A stretch of DNA of 64,000 nucleotides. It comes from G965205255 sp965205255 (GTDB lineage: Bacteria; Pseudomonadota; Gammaproteobacteria; Pseudomonadales; Endozoicomonadaceae). The translations under genes and the position numbers were made by a program. Below are positions 27,602 to 37,221 of the stretch, one piece after another. How positions within the stretch are numbered: the first letter of the stretch is position 1; every line of letters begins with the position of its first letter. Under the pieces are notes generated by a model that saw nothing but the letters and a program-made list of their open reading frames with translations, had not been told where the DNA came from and did no database searches. Location of the stretch: NCBI GenBank assembly GCA_965205255.1, contig OZ242051.1:1612001-1676000 (forward strand). Reading direction: 5' to 3'.

Positions 27602-28171
27602 ATGTCAGCACTGAGTAATACACTCAATTTTATTGCCAACACGATAGGCAACTTTTTTATTTTAGCGATCATGTTACGCTTTTTACTACAAATTGTACGT
27701 GCAGATTTTTATAACCCTGTCTCACAGGCTGTTGTTAAAATTACCAGTCCCTTATTACATCCTATTCGTCGAATTATTCCCGGCTTCAAAGGTGTAGATA
27801 CTGCATCTTTGATACTTGCTATCGCCTGTAAAGTTATTTTACTTTACTGTATGGATTACATCGGTAAAGGTTTTGTGTTTTCCAATCCGCCTTTTTTTTT
27901 CATATTAGTTACAGCTATTTATCTACTGATTAATTTGCTACTTAAGATTTACCTTTACGGTATCATTATTGTAGCCGTTGCCAGCTGGGTGGCACCGGGT
28001 AGTCACAACCCCGTACTCATTCTTATTTATCAGATTATTGAACCTATCGCAGGGAGAGTTCGCCGATTTATACCACCGATAGGTGGCATAGATTTTTCGT
28101 TGATGGTAGTTGTTTTTGCAATTATTGCAATTCAGCGTTTCCTGCCTGTTATCTTTACTATCTTTTCCTGA
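27602..28171 (+). CDS. YggT-family integral membrane protein
   Basis: About 189 residues from the start at 27602 (MSALSNTLNFIANTIGNFFI). A longer frame to 27518 adds a non-conserved segment. Two YGGT domains are visible: an N-terminal one with LRFLLQIVRADFYNPVSQAV and SPLLHPIRRIIPGF, and a C-terminal one with ASWVAPGSHNPVLILIYQII and PIAGRVRRFIPPIGG. Each domain contributes two membrane helices. YggT proteins are linked to osmotic tolerance and division-related functions in some bacteria, but the mechanism is unclear. The gene follows rsmI by about 106 bp on the same strand and converges on degS. Confidence 0.9.
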   Translation: MSALSNTLNFIANTIGNFFILAIMLRFLLQIVRADFYNPVSQAVVKITSPLLHPIRRIIPGFKGVDTASLILAIACKVILLYCMDYIGKGFVFSNPPFFFILVTAIYLLINLLLKIYLYGIIIVAVASWVAPGSHNPVLILIYQIIEPIAGRVRRFIPPIGGIDFSLMVVVFAIIAIQRFLPVIFTIFS

Positions 28172-28330
28172 TCACCGCTTCTTTTTGTAAAGCCTGCTTT
28201 CACTGCAGGCAATGTGAGCGTTTTCACATATTACAATGCTTAAGCTTAAATACTGAGCCTATGACCACCAGATTTATAAGAAAACAGCAATAAAAATCCA
28301 GATAATGATCTGGCTAAGAAATATAACCAC

Positions 28331-29458
28331 CTATCTGAAGGGGTTTACTGGTCGGCGCTCGTCAACTATCAAGTTAATAGTTTTTTGTTGATTATTCTGA
28401 AGCAAAGTCACCGTAATCTTCGAACCTGGCGTTAACGAAGCCACATAGGTCATTACAGCCTGACCGTTATTTATTTTGTTGTGATTAATTGTTAAGATTA
28501 CATCTCCACGCTTAATACCTGCTTTTGCAGCAGGGCTATCTGGATAAATGCCTGATACCAAAATACCCGTATTGGCAGCCAGCCCATAAACAGTTGAAAG
28601 TTCAGGTGTTAGTGTTTGCGCTTCTATACCCAACCAACCACGAATAACATGCCCGTGCGCAATGATAGACTGTAATACAAAGCGAGCAAGATTCGCCGGA
28701 ATAGCAAATCCTAACCCCTCATTACCACCATCACTCGTAATTAACGCCGTGGCAATACCTACCAGTTTTCCCTGCGTATTTACCAGTGCACCTCCGGAAT
28801 TTCCCATATTGATAGCAGCATCCGTCTGAATAAAGCTTTCGTACGTGCTCAATTTCAAATTTCGTTGTGTGGCACTAATAATTCCTTCACTCACTGTTTG
28901 ACCTAGCCCAAAAGGGTTACCAATGGCTAACACAATATCACCAACTCTTACATCTTTTTTGGAATTTACCCACGTAGCAACAGGCAAATTGGGCATATTA
29001 ATCTTCAAAGCAGCAAGATCTGTTTCAGGGTCAGTTCCTACGACTGTTGCTAACGCCTGCCTTCCATCTTTTAGTGAAATAAGTAAGCTTTGTGCGTTAG
29101 CAATTACATGATTATTGGTGAGAATATAACCTTTTTTACTAACGATAACACCCGAGCCTAAGCTTTTTTGTTCCTTTGGAAAAACCAAAGACTGTTTACC
29201 TGTTGATGAGCTTAGACCCCGAATGGCAGAAATATGAGCAGAAAAAATATGAACCACAGAAGGTGAACCAAGTTTCACCGCTTTGTAATAAGATGCGGGT
29301 GCAGGAGATGCCATACTTATCGAACCCACTGCAATAGAAAGCCAACCTCTGTCAGAACCAGTAATAGAAGGATCAATTTGTTGTGCAACTAATGCCACCA
29401 ACAGACCACAAATTGCTGGCCAGCCAAACCAGGAAAATACTTTGATTACTTTTATCAT
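28331..29458 (-). CDS. degS: Membrane-anchored periplasmic serine protease DegS
   Basis: A 375-residue HtrA-family protease. An N-terminal anchor (FSWFGWPAICGLLVALVA) is followed by the trypsin-like domain with the triad His (ILTNNHVIANA), Asp (TDPETDLAALKI) and Ser (NMGNSGGALVN). One PDZ domain follows (RGWLGIEAQTLTP to the C-terminus). The single PDZ and membrane anchor point to DegS rather than DegP. DegS cleaves RseA to release sigma-E when unfolded porins bind its PDZ domain. Whether rseA/rpoE exist elsewhere cannot be seen. The gene is divergent from the Nif3-family gene. Confidence 0.92.
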   Translation of the reverse strand: MIKVIKVFSWFGWPAICGLLVALVAQQIDPSITGSDRGWLSIAVGSISMASPAPASYYKAVKLGSPSVVHIFSAHISAIRGLSSSTGKQSLVFPKEQKSLGSGVIVSKKGYILTNNHVIANAQSLLISLKDGRQALATVVGTDPETDLAALKINMPNLPVATWVNSKKDVRVGDIVLAIGNPFGLGQTVSEGIISATQRNLKLSTYESFIQTDAAINMGNSGGALVNTQGKLVGIATALITSDGGNEGLGFAIPANLARFVLQSIIAHGHVIRGWLGIEAQTLTPELSTVYGLAANTGILVSGIYPDSPAAKAGIKRGDVILTINHNKINNGQAVMTYVASLTPGSKITVTLLQNNQQKTINLIVDERRPVNPFR

Positions 29459-29544
29459 TTATTAGCCTTCTACTCTTGGAATATTTATTCATAATGCCGT
29501 ATATTAAAACACAATAGAAACTATTATTTGTAATGAGAGTTTTA

Positions 29545-30306
29545 ATGAGCATAACCTTAACTGAACTGATTAATAGCCTTGACAAAGAGCTTAAACCATG
29601 GCTGTTTAAAGATTATGCCCCTAACGGTCTTCAAGTAGAAGGACGACAGAAGATAAATAAAATCGTCACCGGAGTTACCGCTTGTGAAGCGTTCTTGGAT
29701 AAAGCAATTGAAGCAAATGCAGATGCAGTTTTAGTTCATCATGGTTACTTTTGGCAAGGAGAAAACCCTTGCATTATCGGCATGAAACAACGCAGATTGC
29801 GCAAGCTATTAACAAACGATATAAACCTTTTTGGCTATCACCTACCTATTGATGCTCACCCAACACTAGGCAATAATGCCGAGCTTGCCAGAATCCTCGG
29901 ATTTTCAATAACAGGGGGGCTTGATCCAAATGCAACTAACCCTATCGGTAATACAGGAAGCCTTGAAACTCCTATGACTCTTGCAGAAATCGGCACTCAT
30001 ATTGCAGCAAAACTGGATACAAAACCTTTGCTAATAAGCGCCCATGATCGTTTAATTAAAACGATCGCTTGGTGTACTGGTGGAGCTCAAGACTACATTA
30101 ATCAGGCAATCACTGTGGGTGCAGATGCTTTTATCAGCGGTGAAATATCTGAACGCACTGTACATATAGCAAGAGAATGTGGCATTCATTACATTGCCGC
30201 AGGCCATCATGCTACGGAACGCTGTGGGGTTCAGGCAGTAGGAAAGTGGTTACAAGATAAGTTCTATATTGAACATGAATTTATCGATATACCAAATCCA
30301 GCCTGA
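29545..30306 (+). CDS. Nif3-like dinuclear metal-centre protein
   Basis: About 253 residues of the YbgI/Nif3 (GTP cyclohydrolase 1 type 2-like) family. Metal-binding residues are visible in VLVHHGYFWQ, HLPIDAHPTLGNNAELARIL and IAAGHHATERCGVQAVG. The toroidal hexameric fold is known; the physiological reaction is not settled. I place the start at 29545 (MSITLTELINSL), which has GAGAG upstream. An ATG at 29533 would add four residues. It is divergent from degS with a short shared control region. Confidence 0.9.
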   Translation: MSITLTELINSLDKELKPWLFKDYAPNGLQVEGRQKINKIVTGVTACEAFLDKAIEANADAVLVHHGYFWQGENPCIIGMKQRRLRKLLTNDINLFGYHLPIDAHPTLGNNAELARILGFSITGGLDPNATNPIGNTGSLETPMTLAEIGTHIAAKLDTKPLLISAHDRLIKTIAWCTGGAQDYINQAITVGADAFISGEISERTVHIARECGIHYIAAGHHATERCGVQAVGKWLQDKFYIEHEFIDIPNPA

Positions 30307-30500
30307 AATAATAATACGAAAAGCGTCTTATATATTCTTAATAAGGCTATTGAAAAATCAAAACAAAACGACATAAATCTATAAGTTATCGGTAATTATT
30401 TTTATATAAAATCATTGATTTTTTGTTTTCATAATGAATTTTCAGTTTGTGATACTTGTTCAAAAAAACAACAAAACGACTAAAGTTATTTATTTGTGTA

Positions 30501-30661
30501 ATACAAAAACTTATTTCTAACTACGGTTAGAAGCATACTTTTATGGCTTGCTGTTAAGCAAAGTGAAAAGTAATAGTCAGCTCTTGCGATAAAATTTAAC
30601 GCATAACAGAAAAATAAGATAAGCCACACAACAAGAAGTAATTAAAAACATGTTTTGGAAT
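30501..30661. mobile_element. MITE-like inverted-repeat element, copy C
   Basis: A 161-bp element with ends ATACAAAAAC/TTATTTCTAAC and, on the right, ATTAAAAACATG/TTTTGGAAT. These are inversions of one another at about 15 of 21 positions. The interior near the left end shares CTTTTATGGCTTGCTGTTAAG with copies B and D. It abuts the 3' end of the RNase P RNA gene. The region 30307-30500 holds nothing else I recognise. Confidence 0.65.
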
Positions 30662-30670
30662 TAAAGCCCA

Positions 30671-31055
<385 letters not shown>

Positions 31056-31088
31056 CGGGGGATACAGGGTAATGAACTTTAAATCGTT

Positions 31089-32090
31089 TTACAAGCCTGA
31101 AAAGGTTTTCATTTGATTTTTTGCTTTATTAGACTGTTTTTTTTCCTTAAGCTTTGCTTCAATACAATCCATAAGCTGTGAAGCTATATCTAAATTAAAG
31201 GCATCATCAATCTCTCTGACGCATGTAGGACTAGTTACATTGATCTCTGTTAAATAATTGCCAATTACATCCAATCCAACAAACAACAACTCTTTCTCGC
31301 GCAAAACAGGTCCTACCTGACTGGCAATCCATAAATCTCGCTCAGTTAAAGGCTGGGCAACACCATAGCCTCCTGCCGCCAGATTGCCTCGGGTTTCACC
31401 TTTTTTAGGGATGCGTGCCAACCCATAAGGCACAGGTTCACCACCTATCATTAATATTCTCTTATCTCCTTTAGTGATTTCAGGAATAAACTTCTGCCCC
31501 ATAAGCATTTCCTGACCATGTTTTGTTAACGTTTCAAGAACAACACTAACATTAGGGTCGCCTAACCTGATACGAAAAATAGAAGCTCCTCCCATACCAT
31601 CCATAGGTTTAAAAATAACATCCTTTTCTTGCTCTGCAAACGCTTTCAGTCGATTCATGTCTCGACTAACTATACAAGAAGTAATGCAATCTGGGAAAAG
31701 AGTAGCGAAGAACTTCTCGTTAAAATCCCGCAAACTTTGTGGCTTATTAACAACTAAGACACCATCACGTTCAGCTTGCTCTAGCAAATAAGTCGAATAG
31801 ATAAACTCATTATCAAAGGGTGGGTCTTTACGCATTAATATGACATCTAGTGTATTCAATGGTAAGTCGTTTTTCCTTGCCAGATCATACCAATGGTCAA
31901 CATCCTGATAAACATCTAAAGCAGACATTCCTCCCATAGCTTTACCATTTATTTGATAAAGGTCGCTCTGCTCCATATAAAAAAGCTCATAGTTACGGCG
32001 TTTAGCCGCCCAAAGCATGGCAAGAGAAGTATCTTTTTCAAAATTAATGGAATCAATCGGATCCATGACAATGCCAATCTTAACAGTCAT
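31089..32090 (-). CDS. gshB: Glutathione synthetase GshB
   Basis: ATP-grasp enzyme joining gamma-glutamylcysteine and glycine. The 333-residue product has the N-terminal substrate domain (IGIVMDPIDSINFEKDTSLA), the ATP-grasp signatures VIFKPMDGMGGASIFRI and ETRGNLAAGGYGVAQPLTER, and the C-terminal VGLDVIGNYLTEINVTSPTC. A Lys-rich extension makes it slightly longer than E. coli GshB (316). It lies downstream of rsmE (109-bp gap), a frequent pairing in gammaproteobacteria. Confidence 0.96.
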   Translation of the reverse strand: MTVKIGIVMDPIDSINFEKDTSLAMLWAAKRRNYELFYMEQSDLYQINGKAMGGMSALDVYQDVDHWYDLARKNDLPLNTLDVILMRKDPPFDNEFIYSTYLLEQAERDGVLVVNKPQSLRDFNEKFFATLFPDCITSCIVSRDMNRLKAFAEQEKDVIFKPMDGMGGASIFRIRLGDPNVSVVLETLTKHGQEMLMGQKFIPEITKGDKRILMIGGEPVPYGLARIPKKGETRGNLAAGGYGVAQPLTERDLWIASQVGPVLREKELLFVGLDVIGNYLTEINVTSPTCVREIDDAFNLDIASQLMDCIEAKLKEKKQSNKAKNQMKTFSGL

Positions 32091-32199
32091 AAGCAGCTCC
32101 TATTTTGGTCATGCCTTAAATTTTCATATCATTATGAGCACTGTCATTTCAGCCAGGGCGTAAATAACCTATGCGCAAATTTATATCGTCAACCTTATT

Positions 32200-32931
32200 T
32201 TATCGCACCCCGTCACCCCAAAGGTACTGAAGTAATGCAATACTTGCTACAGGTGCTGTTTCTGTACGGAGTATTCTAGGCCCTAGCACCACTGGGGAAA
32301 AACCTTTAGCTTCTACCTGGGCTATTTCTGTCGAAGACAAACCACCTTCCGGACCAATAAGCAACATAACACTTTTCGGTTTATCTAATGATGAAAGCGT
32401 TTTTTTTGCGCGGTGATGCAATACAACTTTGAGATCCGCATTATTATGACTACACCAGGCTGTTACATCAATCGGAGAGTGAATGACTGGTAAAATATTT
32501 CGCCCACATTGCTCACAAGAACTAATAGCCAACTGTCGCCAATGATGCAAACGCTTTTCCTGACGCTCTTTATTGATACGCACTCCACAATATTCACTAA
32601 AAATAGGTGTGATGCTTGTAACGCCCATCTCAGTGGCTTTCTGAATAGCGTAATCCATACGCTCTCCACGACTTAAACATTGCCCCAAGTGAATATTCAA
32701 AGGTGACTCACGACTGTCTTTATCATACGCAAGCAGATTAATAGTCACTTTTTGTCTGGCAACATTAATTATCTCAGCCAACCAGCTTCCACCAGAACCA
32801 TTAAAAACACAAACATTATCACCGATTTTCATGCGAAGTACGCGGGAGACATGATTTGCAGCTGAGCCCATAAAAACAACGGCTTCGCCTTGCTGTAAAA
32901 AGTCATCAACAAATATTCTGGGAATTCTCAT
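32200..32931 (-). CDS. rsmE: 16S rRNA m3U1498 methyltransferase RsmE
   Basis: A 243-residue SPOUT methyltransferase acting on U1498 of 16S rRNA. An N-terminal PUA-like domain (RIPRIFVDDFLQQGEAVVF) is followed by the knot domain with QKATEMGVTSITPIFSEYC, LLIGPEGGLSSTEIAQVEAK and LGPRILRTETAPVASIALLQ. All are standard RsmE motifs and length matches E. coli (243). It is followed by gshB on the same strand. Confidence 0.96.
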   Translation of the reverse strand: MRIPRIFVDDFLQQGEAVVFMGSAANHVSRVLRMKIGDNVCVFNGSGGSWLAEIINVARQKVTINLLAYDKDSRESPLNIHLGQCLSRGERMDYAIQKATEMGVTSITPIFSEYCGVRINKERQEKRLHHWRQLAISSCEQCGRNILPVIHSPIDVTAWCSHNNADLKVVLHHRAKKTLSSLDKPKSVMLLIGPEGGLSSTEIAQVEAKGFSPVVLGPRILRTETAPVASIALLQYLWGDGVR

Positions 32932-33100
32932 GGGTTATCCGCAAATGAACCTGATTAACTTATAAAAATGCCTTAATGTTATTTCAATATTCAAAACTTG
33001 GCATTATCACACCACAAAAGAAATCGCACATCAGACAATAAATGTTATATATTACAGTGAGCCGGCAGATACGCAATAAAACATTGAGGATTTAAGTTCA

Positions 33101-34288
33101 ATGCCAAACATTACTTTTAATAAAATAACTAAGTCGTATAAAGGCAAAAAAAACCAACGCCATGAATTTGCTATAAAAGACCTAAGTCTTTCAATACAAG
33201 AAGGAGAATTTGTTGTAATTGTCGGACCGTCTGGTTGTGGAAAATCCACACTTCTCAGAATGCTGGCAGGACTTGAAACCATAACCAGCGGAGAGATTCT
33301 TATTAATAATCAAATTATTAATAAGCTTGAACCTGCAGAAAGAAATATTGCCATGGTTTTTCAAAACTATGCACTTTATCCACATATGTCAATCTTTGAC
33401 AACATGGCTTATGGGCTAAAAAACCGCAAAACACCAAAGAAAGAAATAAAACAGAGAGTTAATGATGTAGCAGAAATGCTTGAAATAACAAAATTTCTTG
33501 GCAGAAGGCCTAAAGAGCTTTCAGGAGGACAACGCCAGCGTGTTGCTATGGGACGAGCTATCGTTCGTCAACCAGATTTTTTTTTGTTTGATGAACCTTT
33601 ATCAAATCTTGATGCAAAACTTCGTGTACAAATGCGCTTGGAAATAAAGCGGTTGCAAAAACGTCTTGGAATTACAACCATTTACGTAACACATGACCAA
33701 GTAGAAGCTATGACGCTAGCTGATAAGCTGGTTGTTATCAACCAGGGGAATATAGAACAAGTTGGAAAACCCATGGATGTTTATCATTACCCTGAAAGCA
33801 AGTTTGTCGGTAAATTTATCGGTTCACCTTCTATGGAGTTTGTCAGCGCTACACTTGAGCAAGATAAACAACACATAACATTAAAAAATAATGAATTACT
33901 AAACCTTGGAGGATTTATTACTAACAGAAAAACAGGAGAGCAACTAATGCTGGGAATACGACCTGAACACTGGCACCCGGAAAATGAAGCATTAAACTTT
34001 GAAGAGCGGAGCACTATGAGTGGCGTTTTGCATATAATCATAGATCTTATTGAAAAATTAGGGGCTGATACACTTATATATGGCACATTAAAAGGGACTA
34101 AAGAGCGAATCAGCGTTAAGCTTTTCGGAGAGAAAAATTACAAAGAAGGGACTGAGCTTGCTATCCGCATGCGATCTTGCGATATCAGTATCTTTGACCC
34201 TATAACTAAACAACGAATACATATAAAACGAAAAATACCACTCTCGTGCCGATCAATGGGAGGCGCGGAAAAAAGCGGACATGCATGA
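33101..34288 (+). CDS. UgpC/MalK-type ABC transporter ATPase with a fused relic tail
   Basis: A 395-residue sugar-type ABC ATPase. Walker A is VGPSGCGKST, the Q-loop is MVFQNYALYPHMS, the signature is ELSGGQRQRVAMGRA, Walker B is FFLFDEPLSNLDAKL and the H-loop is TIYVTHDQVEAMT. A C-terminal TOBE/MalK-like regulatory part follows from about residue 240 (LMLGIRPEHWHPENE). Native family members end near residue 356-377. The last roughly 18-20 residues here (from about 34226) are read from transposase debris and not from the family. No permease or binding-protein gene is adjacent, so it may be a shared ATPase for a remote importer or a remnant. GAGGA lies 11 nt before the start. Confidence 0.85.
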   Translation: MPNITFNKITKSYKGKKNQRHEFAIKDLSLSIQEGEFVVIVGPSGCGKSTLLRMLAGLETITSGEILINNQIINKLEPAERNIAMVFQNYALYPHMSIFDNMAYGLKNRKTPKKEIKQRVNDVAEMLEITKFLGRRPKELSGGQRQRVAMGRAIVRQPDFFLFDEPLSNLDAKLRVQMRLEIKRLQKRLGITTIYVTHDQVEAMTLADKLVVINQGNIEQVGKPMDVYHYPESKFVGKFIGSPSMEFVSATLEQDKQHITLKNNELLNLGGFITNRKTGEQLMLGIRPEHWHPENEALNFEERSTMSGVLHIIIDLIEKLGADTLIYGTLKGTKERISVKLFGEKNYKEGTELAIRMRSCDISIFDPITKQRIHIKRKIPLSCRSMGGAEKSGHA

Positions 34289-34573
34289 AGACCATATTCC
34301 TGAATTTATCGGTTTTTCTCGTGCGACTTCTTATCGGAATAAGCAGTGTCTGAACAAACTGAGTCTAAGCAAGTTACCTCCATCCAAAGACTCAAAACAA
34401 GTCAATAAGCTCCAGTGGAGTGAAGTAAAGAAGCAATTGGTTCTGTACATGCGCCATGAAAACCCTGCATGGATAAAGCAAAGATAGCAGTGATTATTAA
34501 GCCAGATCATAGTTGCATCCTTAGTGAAAGTGCTGTTGGTCGTATTTATACCCACCTGAAAGAAAAGCCCTGA
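34226..34573 (+). pseudogene. Transposase relic of the integrase-like family repeated near the RHS genes
   Basis: DNA and translation match the fragment at 49417 and 55894: HEDHIPEFIGFSRATSYRNK here versus HEDRIPAFVGLSRATYYRDK there. Further on it reads LQWSEVKKQLVLYMRHENPA, then, after a stop, AKIAVIIKPDHSCILSESAV and IYTHLKEKP. It overlaps and fuses to the 3' end of the ABC ATPase gene. Only the N-terminal HTH portion of the transposase is left. Confidence 0.75.
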
Positions 34574-34705
34574 TAACAAAGTTCTCCCATATTTTAGGTT
34601 GCATGGACAAACGCTGATGGAACATATTAACCAACTCAAGTAAGAGGCCGTCTGAGTCTCAAAAGGTATGAAGCCATACACAGCAAAGAAGCTTGTGAAT
34701 ATGAC

Positions 34706-34891
34706 CAAAGCTTAACAGCCAGTGAAATTTTTAAAAGATGCCCGCATGTTAAAAAGTAAATTTGGGGAGGAGAATTTTGGACGAATGGCTATTTTTCTAG
34801 CACTGTAGGAAAGCGTGGTGATGAAAAGATGGTTGCAAATTATTTGAAAAATCAAGGGAATGACTATAAAAGGATTAATAAGGAACATTAG
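34706..34891 (+). pseudogene. C-terminal relic of an IS200-type TnpA transposase
   Basis: A single frame with one internal stop gives SLTASEIFKRCPHVKK, then IWGGEFWTNGYFSSTVGKRG and MVANYLKNQGNDYKRINKEH. The WGGEFW-GYF-STVG-YxxNQG pattern is the C-terminal half of IS200/IS605 Y1 transposases. The N-terminal half is missing here. Matching N-terminal halves without a C-terminus lie at 43243 and 49691. Confidence 0.8.
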
Positions 34892-35124
34892 CTAGTCATA
34901 TTTTAGGGTCACTCCATCCTTGGAGCGAGTTGTTTATCAAAGCCTCAAGATACTAAAAGCTGGTGATTTCAGGCTGAATTTAGCCTCTGTAGCGTTCATA
35001 CCTCAACAAGCATCCTAATGTTTAGTGCTACTGTGTTATTTGACTAATAATCATAAGAAATTACAGCTCTGAGACTGTTATGCATTGAACTCACACATCA
35101 TATATGTTTTATCCATTCCACAGC

Positions 35125-35589
35125 TTATTTCAGACTAAATTTAAGGTTAATTTTTGCATTATTTGCTGGGTATGGGAGAGAAACTTGCTGACCACAAAGG
35201 GTTTTATTAATAGCTCCTTTAACAGAAGAATAGTTTACCGTTACACATGAGCCAGTCTGTTCAGAAAATTGTAGTGTATGGTTAGAGTTCTCCTTTATTC
35301 CTCCAGATAACACCGTTGATACAGCTTGACGATCTATAAGCCAAACAACGCTATCTTTTAGGCCAAGACTCATCAAAAAATCGCTCTGCGGATTATACAC
35401 ACTTACTGAGTTTACAGAAGAGGAGCCGGGTAAAAAATTTTCTAACACAACAGACTCAATCGCCCCTGCTGTATTTGGGTGAGGATCGATTGATAGATGA
35501 GTATTATATTGTGAACTCGCGAATGCTGTTTGGGAAAGGGTTAGAGTTATAAAAGAAAGCGTAGCAACTAAAAACTTTTTATTTAACAT
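35125..35589 (-). CDS. Small secreted hypothetical protein
   Basis: A 154-residue product with a clear signal peptide (MLNKKFLVATLSFITLTLSQ, cut predicted after AFA). The mature part is polar, with the segments SIDPHPNTAGAIESVVLENF, DSVVWLIDRQAVS and TGSCVTVNYSSV. Two cysteines lie in SCVTV and TLCGQQ, about 21 residues apart, and could form a disulfide. It ends INLKFSLK. I do not recognise the family. It stands alone between transposase relics and a 1.6-kb non-coding region. Codon use and the signal peptide make it likely to be real. Confidence 0.7.
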   Translation of the reverse strand: MLNKKFLVATLSFITLTLSQTAFASSQYNTHLSIDPHPNTAGAIESVVLENFLPGSSSVNSVSVYNPQSDFLMSLGLKDSVVWLIDRQAVSTVLSGGIKENSNHTLQFSEQTGSCVTVNYSSVKGAINKTLCGQQVSLPYPANNAKINLKFSLK

Positions 35590-36169
35590 CTATATTGTAC
35601 TCAGTAATAATAAATTAGGTAGTTTTTGACCGAACGAATTGAACCCAATGAGTATTAACTATAAGCGTCTAAACTTAAGATAAATGACAACTCACGTAAA
35701 AAAGATTAAACAAAATTATGCGGTAAATATCAAGTTTTATTGATAATTTTATTTAATCGCTCATTTTTTGAGCATTTATCACTGCAAAAACAACCTATAA
35801 TATGATGCTATTTTCTTTCAGGTAATTAATGCTCAAAGCAGGGTATTTAAGCTTCAATTGTTCTATAAAAAACTGTAAACGCAATGTGCGCACAGTCAGG
35901 CTAATAAAAATATAAAATTATGCTCTTGTATATATACGATAATTGACTAACAAATTGGCAATTATTTCTTTACACAGATATACGCAAAACATCTCTGTTC
36001 ACAAAATAAATATATGTGACTCATAACAACCTGAAGAATACAGATAACTTTAACGCATTCCAAATGTGTGGTTAAAAGCTTCTGCTTTCACTGAAAAATA
36101 TTGTAATCTCAGCCAAGTATAACACCCCCCCTTCTCACTTCTTATTGAACTACCTTTTTGATCTGCTGT

Positions 36170-36275
36170 TATGTGTTGAAGCTCCTTGCAAGAGCTAGCT
36201 ATTACCGGTTACTTCGCCTTAACAGCAAACCATAAAAGCATGCTCATAACAGTAGTTAGAAACAAATTTTTTATA
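36170..36275. repeat. MITE-like element, copy D (partial)
   Basis: It contains TGTTGAAGCTCC (shared with copy A), TTAACAGCAAACCATAAAAG (the inverse of copies B and C), GCATGCTCATAACAG, and the terminus GTTAGAAACAAATTTTTTAT. The expected opposite terminus is not found upstream, so it is incomplete or strongly diverged. Confidence 0.55.
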
Positions 36276-36369
36276 TCCCGCCTCCTCAAAACCGTTCCCA
36301 ATACGAAAACTGGAAGTTTATTCAAAGATCAGCCATGCTTGAGGATATATGCTTTCTTTGCATTACAAA

Positions 36370-36415
36370 CAATACCAATAAAACCAAATACCGGTTTTAT
36401 TGGTATTGTTTTTTT
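36370..36415 (+). terminator. Strong intrinsic terminator
   Basis: A perfect 16-bp stem (CAATACCAATAAAACC pairing with GGTTTTATTGGTATTG) with a 7-nt loop is followed by seven T residues. No protein-coding gene on the plus strand ends just before it, so it may terminate an unannotated small transcript, or be left from a lost gene. Confidence 0.85.
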
Positions 36416-36534
36416 GAGAATTGGTGAAAAACAACTTTCAACTTCCTAAAATTGTATACATTTTATATATAAATAATCATCAAGATAAAAAACTCAAAAC
36501 CTGAAACCAACAAATCAAAGATATTATTCTTTAG

Positions 36535-36925
36535 GCTGAAGCCGATGAGCAACGGAGCTTTGTACAAAAGAAAAAACAGTAATGATGACTTTGGTACGCT
36601 TTGGATTAAAAGACAGGAAAAGTGATAGCTTATGCCTTTTTTTCTCGTTGTATCGGTGATCATTCAAAAATCTACTCAGTCTTTTTAGATGCTTCAATAT
36701 AAGGCTTTGGTTTATTAATGACTGAAGTAGCTATGAGCTTTGGCCTTCAAAAAAAAGACACCTCATTGGGAAGCGGTACACGCAGAATATTGAATGCTGT
36801 AATTTAAATCTAAGAATGCAAATTAAAAGAATGATCAGAACAACCAGTTGTTTTTCCAAGTTAGATAACATGAACGACAATGTAGATTTAATGTATATTG
36901 AATGTTATGAACATTATGTCATCTC
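36535..36925 (+). pseudogene. Relic of an IS1-family transposase
   Basis: One frame with stops reads EADEQRSFVQKKKQ...LWYALD, then KTGKVIAYAF. After a shift the C-terminal PSKKRHLIGKRYTQNIECCN and LNLRMQIKRM appear. These match the IS1 InsB catalytic region (E-D-E-W-S-Y-V-G-K-K, LWYAID.TG.VLAY) and the TQNIERNNLNLRTRIKRL end. The remainder of 35590-37171 is AT-rich, with a MITE fragment, a terminator and scattered DnaA-box-like sites. Confidence 0.85.
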
Positions 36926-36929
36926 AAGC

Positions 36930-37171
36930 CTGAGTTATTATCAAATAAATGAATAACTATAATAACTTGTTTTAAAATTTTTTCCTCAGCTTTATTAAAA
37001 GTTATCAACAGCATTAAATAAGTTTTATTATACTTATAACTATTTGAATATTAACATATTTTTAAAGTTATTTTTTTCATACAAAAACAACTAAAACACT
37101 TATACATTTTTTACACTTATCCAAGTTTACTGTATAAAAAAGGATAATTTGTGGATATCTTTTATTAACAG
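36930..37171. other. AT-rich region with DnaA-box-like sites
   Basis: About 240 bp of very AT-rich DNA next to the 3' end of mnmG. It contains near-matches to the DnaA box, each one or two bases off: TTATCAACA (about 37003), TTATCCAAG (about 37120) and TGTGGATAT (about 37151). In many gammaproteobacteria the replication origin is close to mnmG, but usually at its 5' side or beyond rsmG/parAB, so this is only a candidate. Confidence 0.25.
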
Positions 37172-37206
37172 AAAAAAAAAGACTCTTTATAGAGCCTTTT
37201 TTACCT
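37172..37206 (-). terminator. Intrinsic terminator of mnmG
   Basis: On the minus strand a stem AAAGGCTCT/AGAGTCTTT (one G-U pair) is followed by a T run, 16 bp after the mnmG stop codon. Confidence 0.8.
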
Positions 37207-37221
37207 AAAAAATAAATGAAA

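Noticed and set aside
28191..28212. GCCTGC/GCAGGC hairpin between the YggT gene and degS as a terminator
   Set aside because: Only a 6-bp stem with no T run on either strand; too weak to call.
36186..36449. 87-codon open frame on the plus strand
   Set aside because: It runs through a MITE copy and the terminator hairpin; composition is not protein-like.
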